A stretch of DNA of 7,654 nucleotides, taken from the NCBI GenBank assembly GCA_900556535.1, contig USPI01000067.1, positions 1 to 7,654 of the forward strand. The letters run 5' to 3'. The DNA is from an uncultured Eubacteriales bacterium. Lineage in GTDB: Bacteria > Bacillota > Clostridia > Oscillospirales > Oscillospiraceae. Shown in pieces: positions 4,603 to 7,654 of this stretch (position 1 is its first letter; each line of letters begins with the position of its first letter). Both the position numbers and the translations under genes were made by a program. The notes beneath the pieces are model-generated. The model searched no databases, was not told where the DNA came from, and was given only the letters and a program-made list of their open reading frames with translations.

Positions 4603-6336
4603 TGCGTATTTTCTGCCGAACTCCTCATACGCCGCGGCAAAGTCGGGGCGCAGGCTGCGCTCGTGCTGGGTCTCGTGGGCGCTGAGGGTGTGCTTTTTCG
4701 CGTCGAGCACGCACAGCGCGACGTTGGAGCAGTGGTCGGACACGCGCTCGAAATTCGTCAGCAGGTCAGCCCACACGAAGCCCGCCTCGATGCTGCAATC
4801 GCCCTTTTTCATGCGCAGGATATGCCGTGTGCGCAGCTCGTCCTTCAAATCGTCCACGACCTGCTCAAGCGGCTCGACGAGCTTTGCCGAGCGCACGTCG
4901 TTTTCCGCAAACGAGCGCACCGCAAGCGACAGCACCTCGCCGATGGCGCTGGTCATGACTGCAAGCTCCCGCTGCGCGGCGGGGCTCAGCGCGAGGTTCT
5001 TCTCGCTCAGCTCCTGCGCGGATTCGGTAATATTCACCGCGTGGTCCGCGATGCGCTCAAAGTCGCCTATGAGCTTCAAAAGCTCCGTGACCTCCTCGTT
5101 TGCCGCCTCGCTCAAGGGCTGCGCGCCGAACTTGAGAAGATATGTGCCGAGCATATCCTCATAGCTATCGGTTCTGTCCTCGTCCTCGCGCACCTGCTGC
5201 GCAAGCTGCGGGTCAAAGCGCGTTATGCTGTCCATCGCGTGCAGCATCGCGTTCTCCGCGCAGTACGCCATATCCTCGGCAACGACGCTGCACTGCTCCA
5301 AGGCAAGCGGCGGAGTTGCCAGAAGTCTCTCGTCGAGAGTCGGCGCGGCTTCGCTTTTCTTTCCGTCCGGCACGAGGCGCACCGCGAGCCTTTCGAGAAG
5401 CCCCGACGCCGGCAGCAGCAGCGCCGTACACAGTATATTAAACGCCGAGTGCGCTATTGCAATGCCATACATCGTTGCGCTCTCGCCGAGGAAGGCGGGG
5501 GCTGCGACGGCCTTCGCAACGCAGAACACGCCGAGCCACACGACCGTGCCGATGACGTTAAACGAAAGATGCACGACGGCGGCGCGCTTTGCGTTTTTGC
5601 TCGTGCCCACGGAGGATATGAGCGCGGTGACGCAGGTGCCGATGTTCTGACCCATGATGATGGGTATCGCGGCGCCGTAGCTGACCTGACCCGACAGCGC
5701 GAGCGCCTGCAAGATGCCGACCGAGGCGGAGCTTGACTGGATTATTCCCGTCAGCACCGCGCCCGCGAGCACGCCCAGCACGGGGTTTGTGAACGCAACG
5801 AACAGCTCTCTGAACGCCGGCACATCGCGCAGCGGAGCGACCGAGCCGCTCATGGTCTCCATGCCGAACATGAGCGTCGCAAAGCCGAGCAGGATCATGC
5901 CCGTATCGTTTTTGCGGCTGTCCTTGCAGAACATATACAGCACGGCGCCAATGAGCGCGAGCACGGGCGTGAACGACGTGGGCTTTAAAAGCTGCACCCA
6001 CACCGCGTCGCCGCTTATACCGCCCAGGCTCAGCAGCCACGCCGTGACCGTTGTGCCGATGTTTGCGCCCATGATGACGCCGATCGCCTGATGCAGCGTC
6101 ATGAGCCCCGAGTTTACAAAGCCCACGACCATGACGGTCGTTGCCGAGGAGCTTTGGATAACGGCGGTTATGACAAGGCCCGTGAGAAAGCCCGTGAGCT
6201 TTTTGCCGGTCATCTTCGCAAGCGTAGTGCGCAGTGTGCTGCCCGCGCGGCGCTCCAGCGCCTGACCCATTATGTTCATGCCGAACAGGAACAGGCACAG
6301 CCCGCCGATCATGGTAAGCAGATTGAAAATATCCAT
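4591..6336 (-). CDS. Na/Pi cotransporter family protein with C-terminal PhoU-like domain
   Basis: Predicted sodium-dependent phosphate transporter in the cytoplasmic membrane, 581 residues. The membrane part (about 1-315) contains the two inverted repeats of the type II Na/Pi family. Repeat one has QSSSATT at 61-67 and GANIGTT at 90-96; repeat two has QSSSASVG at 200-207 and GQNIGT at 229-234. About eight or nine hydrophobic segments are visible. Residues about 345-550 form a helical PhoU-like domain with the paired metal-binding signatures DFERIADHAVNI (425-436) and NFERVSDHCSNVA (528-540). This two-part build matches YjbB-type bacterial proteins, in which the direction of transport (uptake versus export) is not always settled. 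The ATG at 6334-6336 has AAGGGG upstream. The upstream region holds possible PHO-box repeats, which would suit phosphate control. No pst or pho genes are visible in the window. Confidence 0.93.
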   Translation of the reverse strand: MDIFNLLTMIGGLCLFLFGMNIMGQALERRAGSTLRTTLAKMTGKKLTGFLTGLVITAVIQSSSATTVMVVGFVNSGLMTLHQAIGVIMGANIGTTVTAWLLSLGGISGDAVWVQLLKPTSFTPVLALIGAVLYMFCKDSRKNDTGMILLGFATLMFGMETMSGSVAPLRDVPAFRELFVAFTNPVLGVLAGAVLTGIIQSSSASVGILQALALSGQVSYGAAIPIIMGQNIGTCVTALISSVGTSKNAKRAAVVHLSFNVIGTVVWLGVFCVAKAVAAPAFLGESATMYGIAIAHSAFNILCTALLLPASGLLERLAVRLVPDGKKSEAAPTLDERLLATPPLALEQCSVVAEDMAYCAENAMLHAMDSITRFDPQLAQQVREDEDRTDSYEDMLGTYLLKFGAQPLSEAANEEVTELLKLIGDFERIADHAVNITESAQELSEKNLALSPAAQRELAVMTSAIGEVLSLAVRSFAENDVRSAKLVEPLEQVVDDLKDELRTRHILRMKKGDCSIEAGFVWADLLTNFERVSDHCSNVALCVLDAKKHTLSAHETQHERSLRPDFAAAYEEFGRKYALPM

Positions 6337-6368
6337 CAGTTATCCCCTTTTTCACCTATACTATTTCT

Positions 6369-6424
6369 TTTATAGCAGAGGAACGTCAAATCTGTTACCT
6401 GAGTTTTGTAAAATTCTTGTAAAA
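6369..6424 (-). promoter_or_regulatory. Putative phosphate-regulated promoter: 11-bp-spaced TTTTACA repeats and extended -10
   Basis: Two identical TTTTACA heptamers (6418-6424 and 6407-6413) are repeated with an 11-bp period, as in PhoP/PhoB boxes of direct TTnACA-like repeats. Downstream, TATAAA (6369-6374) preceded by TGC forms an extended -10 with no proper -35 at 17 bp; TTGACG at 6384-6389 is only 9 bp away. An alternative reading is TTGACG with AATAGT at 18 bp. A PHO role is an inference from the repeats plus the phosphate-transporter gene. Confidence 0.4.
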
Positions 6425-6430
6425 GCGAAG

Positions 6431-6461
6431 AAATGCTGCCGTGTGTTTCACGGCAGCATTT
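6431..6461 (-). terminator. Strong hairpin terminator after spoVT
   Basis: A perfect 13-bp stem (AAATGCTGCCGTG with CACGGCAGCATTT) encloses the five-base loop 6444-6448, starting 2 nt after the spoVT stop. The minus-strand tail is TTTCTTCGCTTTT; on the plus strand the tail is a cleaner run of T. It can work in both directions, but only the minus strand has a gene feeding into it. Confidence 0.85.
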
Positions 6462-6463
6462 TT

Positions 6464-7006
6464 TTAGTTCTCCATCTGGCGGCCGAGGAAGCAGGCGACG
6501 GTCTGTGCCAGCTTCTGTTCCGCTTCCGTGGGGGCTATGTCGTTGTCGTTCATCAGCAGCATCACGCAGCCCATCAGGTCGCCCTCGGCAATGATGGGTG
6601 CGGCGACGCCCAGATGATACCGCTCGACCGCCTCCGCCGCGCGCAGACGGGTATCGCCGCTGCGGTAGCGGTAGCTTTTGCGCTGCTCCATGAGCTGCTC
6701 CAGCTCGGCGGAGTTGCGCTTTTCCAGCAGCTCTCGTTTCGGCGCGCCGGCCACGGCAATGATGGCGTCGCGGTCAGCCACGGCGGCAATATGCCCGGTG
6801 TTCTTCCCGATGGATTCGCACATCTGCGCCGCGAAATCCTGCAGATCCCCCATGGGGGAGTATTTTTTGAAGATCACCTCGCCGTCCTTCTCGGTGTAGA
6901 TCTCCAACGGGTCGCCCTCGCGGATACGCAGAGTGCGACGGATCTCTTTCGGAATGACAATTCTTCCCAGATCGTCGATCCGGCGCACGATTCCAGTTGC
7001 TTTCAT
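6464..7006 (-). CDS. spoVT: Stage V sporulation protein T (AbrB-type transcriptional regulator)
   Basis: DNA-binding regulator of late forespore genes in endospore formers. The 180-residue product matches the usual length of about 178. The N-terminus MKATGIVRRIDDLGRIVIPK (1-20), running on into EIRRTLRIREGDPLEIY, is the classic AbrB/SpoVT swapped-hairpin DNA-binding domain. Residues about 56-178 form the GAF-like domain that distinguishes SpoVT from short AbrB proteins, with GVAAPIIAEGDLMGCVMLL at 133-151. The start at ATG 7004-7006 is fixed by GGAGG 8 nt upstream; a 42-residue upstream extension in the same frame is not coding-like. In Bacillus subtilis spoVT is SigG-dependent, but I could not find a convincing SigG site here. 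An imperfect 16-bp palindrome (7049-7064) lies 43 bp upstream and might be an operator. Its presence marks the host as a probable spore former. Confidence 0.96.
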   Translation of the reverse strand: MKATGIVRRIDDLGRIVIPKEIRRTLRIREGDPLEIYTEKDGEVIFKKYSPMGDLQDFAAQMCESIGKNTGHIAAVADRDAIIAVAGAPKRELLEKRNSAELEQLMEQRKSYRYRSGDTRLRAAEAVERYHLGVAAPIIAEGDLMGCVMLLMNDNDIAPTEAEQKLAQTVACFLGRQMEN

Positions 7007-7130
7007 TTCTTTTTCCTCCACTCTGTGCGTTCTCAATATCACATTGCTATTGTCTGCAAACAATGGGGATTTATGCGAATTTTGCAGGTGGAAGAAAATT
7101 GAAGAACAGCGTAAAAAAACCACGATGCGC

Positions 7131-7166
7131 AAAAAGCGGCCGGCATCTGATTCCGGATGCCGGGCC
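7131..7166 (-). terminator. Intrinsic terminator after the small hypothetical gene
   Basis: On the minus strand CCGGCATC (7156-7163) pairs with GATGCCGG (7140-7147) around an eight-base loop, extended by GG/CC past one bulge. After two further bases there is a run of five T (7131-7135), and a second run of seven T follows about 11 bases later. It lies about 20 nt past the stop codon of the gene at 7185-7613. Confidence 0.7.
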
Positions 7167-7350
7167 GATACTCAAAGTGCGGGATCACTTCGAGGTATTT
7201 CCCCGGGAGCGCGTTGAGGAGCGCTTGGCTCTGCGGGTAGAGGCGGAGGACGCTGCGGTAGGGTTTTCCAGCCGTTTCCCTATCCAGCAGCCCGTTTCTT
7301 TGGAGAAGCTCCCGTAAAAGTCTGCCGCGGGCAAGAGCATTTCGCTCCCA
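7165..7350 (-). other. Protein-like segment in the alternate frame overlapping the 3' part of the hypothetical gene
   Basis: From just after an in-frame TGA (7351-7353) this frame stays open to 7039. Between about 7350 and 7165 it reads like real protein: LARGRLLRELLQRNGLLDRE, then KPYRSVLRLYPQSQALLNAL, then PGKYLEVIPHFEYRPGI, with mostly G or C at third codon positions. The frame of the 7185-7613 ORF over the same stretch is Ser/Thr/Arg-rich and low in complexity. This suggests a frameshift (mutation or sequencing error) between about 7345 and 7270, or a decayed gene end. The segment matches no family I recognise. Confidence 0.4.
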
Positions 7351-7613
7351 TCAATGACTAGGTTTGATTTTCTTCCGCTCTTCGGAAAGACAATGGCGGC
7401 GTCTGCACCTTCCGGTGCGGGGAAAAGGCAAATATCTGTAAAACCGCGTTTGAATATAAGCAAGACCGGCATCTTCCAGAACCTTTTTGCCACCTGCCTG
7501 CTGAGGGTCACACACCCGGCGTTGTCTATCCCGATATGCTCCGACTTCTGCTGGGAACGTTCTCTGGCGACGATTACGAACCCATCGTCTGGAATGATTG
7601 ATAATTGTTTCAT
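7185..7613 (-). CDS. Hypothetical protein, C-terminus probably frameshifted
   Basis: A 142-codon ORF that I do not recognise. The start is well supported: ATG 7611-7613 follows AAGGA at 5 nt. The first 115 or so residues look like a folded soluble protein with no signal or membrane segment. They read MKQLSIIPDDGFVIVARE, then HIGIDNAGCVTLSRQVAKRF (26-45), then a strand-rich part with FKRGFTDICLFPAPEG (54-69). The IDNAGCVTLSRQ region faintly recalls the ID-x-x-G-x-[IV]-x-[LI] strand of AbrB-type proteins, such as the neighbouring SpoVT, but this is too weak to name a family. The last 27 residues (after about 115) are rich in Ser, Thr, Ala and Arg and look like an off-frame read; an alternate frame there is more protein-like. 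A terminator follows about 20 nt after the stop, which favours the present stop or a nearby one. Its promoter is probably beyond the window edge. Confidence 0.6.
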   Translation of the reverse strand: MKQLSIIPDDGFVIVARERSQQKSEHIGIDNAGCVTLSRQVAKRFWKMPVLLIFKRGFTDICLFPAPEGADAAIVFPKSGRKSNLVIDGSEMLLPAADFYGSFSKETGCWIGKRLENPTAASSASTRRAKRSSTRSRGNTSK

Positions 7614-7654
7614 AAGAATCCTTCTTTTTGATTAGTAAATAGATATAACGATTT

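Noticed and set aside
7030..7085. SigG promoter for spoVT (GCATA near 7074-7080 with CAATA near 7050-7060).
   Set aside because: The -10-like element does not match CATnnTA and the spacing is off, so I could not support it; the imperfect palindrome ATTGTCTG/CAAACAAT at 7049-7064 is noted only in the spoVT entry.
7007..7132. Upstream 42-residue extension of SpoVT in the same frame.
   Set aside because: The GGAGG site and the conserved MKATGIVRRIDDLGR start fix the ATG at 7004-7006; the extension covers intergenic AT-rich DNA next to a terminator tail.

Overview
Every gene I can support in this 7.65 kb window lies on the minus strand. The window looks like chromosome from an endospore-forming Clostridia (Bacillota), perhaps a gut Oscillospirales lineage. 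The reasons are a full-length spoVT, an EFR1-type flavodoxin/ferredoxin protein, strong AGGAGG-like Shine-Dalgarno sites, a Gram-positive-style lipoprotein, and GC-rich codon use that leaves long antisense shadow ORFs. The lineage is an inference; no rRNA is present.

Read in the direction of transcription (high to low coordinates), the window starts with a small unrecognised gene (7185-7613) whose C-terminus looks frameshifted, followed by a terminator. Next come spoVT (6464-7006) and a strong hairpin terminator. A Na/phosphate symporter with a PhoU-like tail (4591-6336) follows, preceded by a PHO-box-like pair of repeats. Then come a GNAT acetyltransferase (4064-4549) and an EFR1 flavodoxin/4Fe-4S protein (3251-4006). 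Each of these two appears to have its own extended -10 promoter, and a perfect 10-bp inverted repeat sits between them.

The last 3.1 kb is a methionine-uptake module. A near-consensus promoter (3137-3165) drives a 36-codon ORF with eight Met codons in its first 19 positions (2979-3089), followed by an intrinsic terminator (2917-2953), a cluster of degenerate repeats (2721-2912), a second small ORF (2574-2666), and then metQ-metN-metI (metI runs off the window). The layout is that of a leader-peptide attenuator sensing charged tRNA-Met. I see no S-box, T-box or other riboswitch in front of the operon.

The metQ product is itself unusual. Its family motifs occur in circularly permuted order: the half that is C-terminal in ordinary MetQ comes first, right after the lipobox, and the usual N-terminal half comes last. 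The permuted lipoprotein and the Met-rich leader are the two observations most worth following up.
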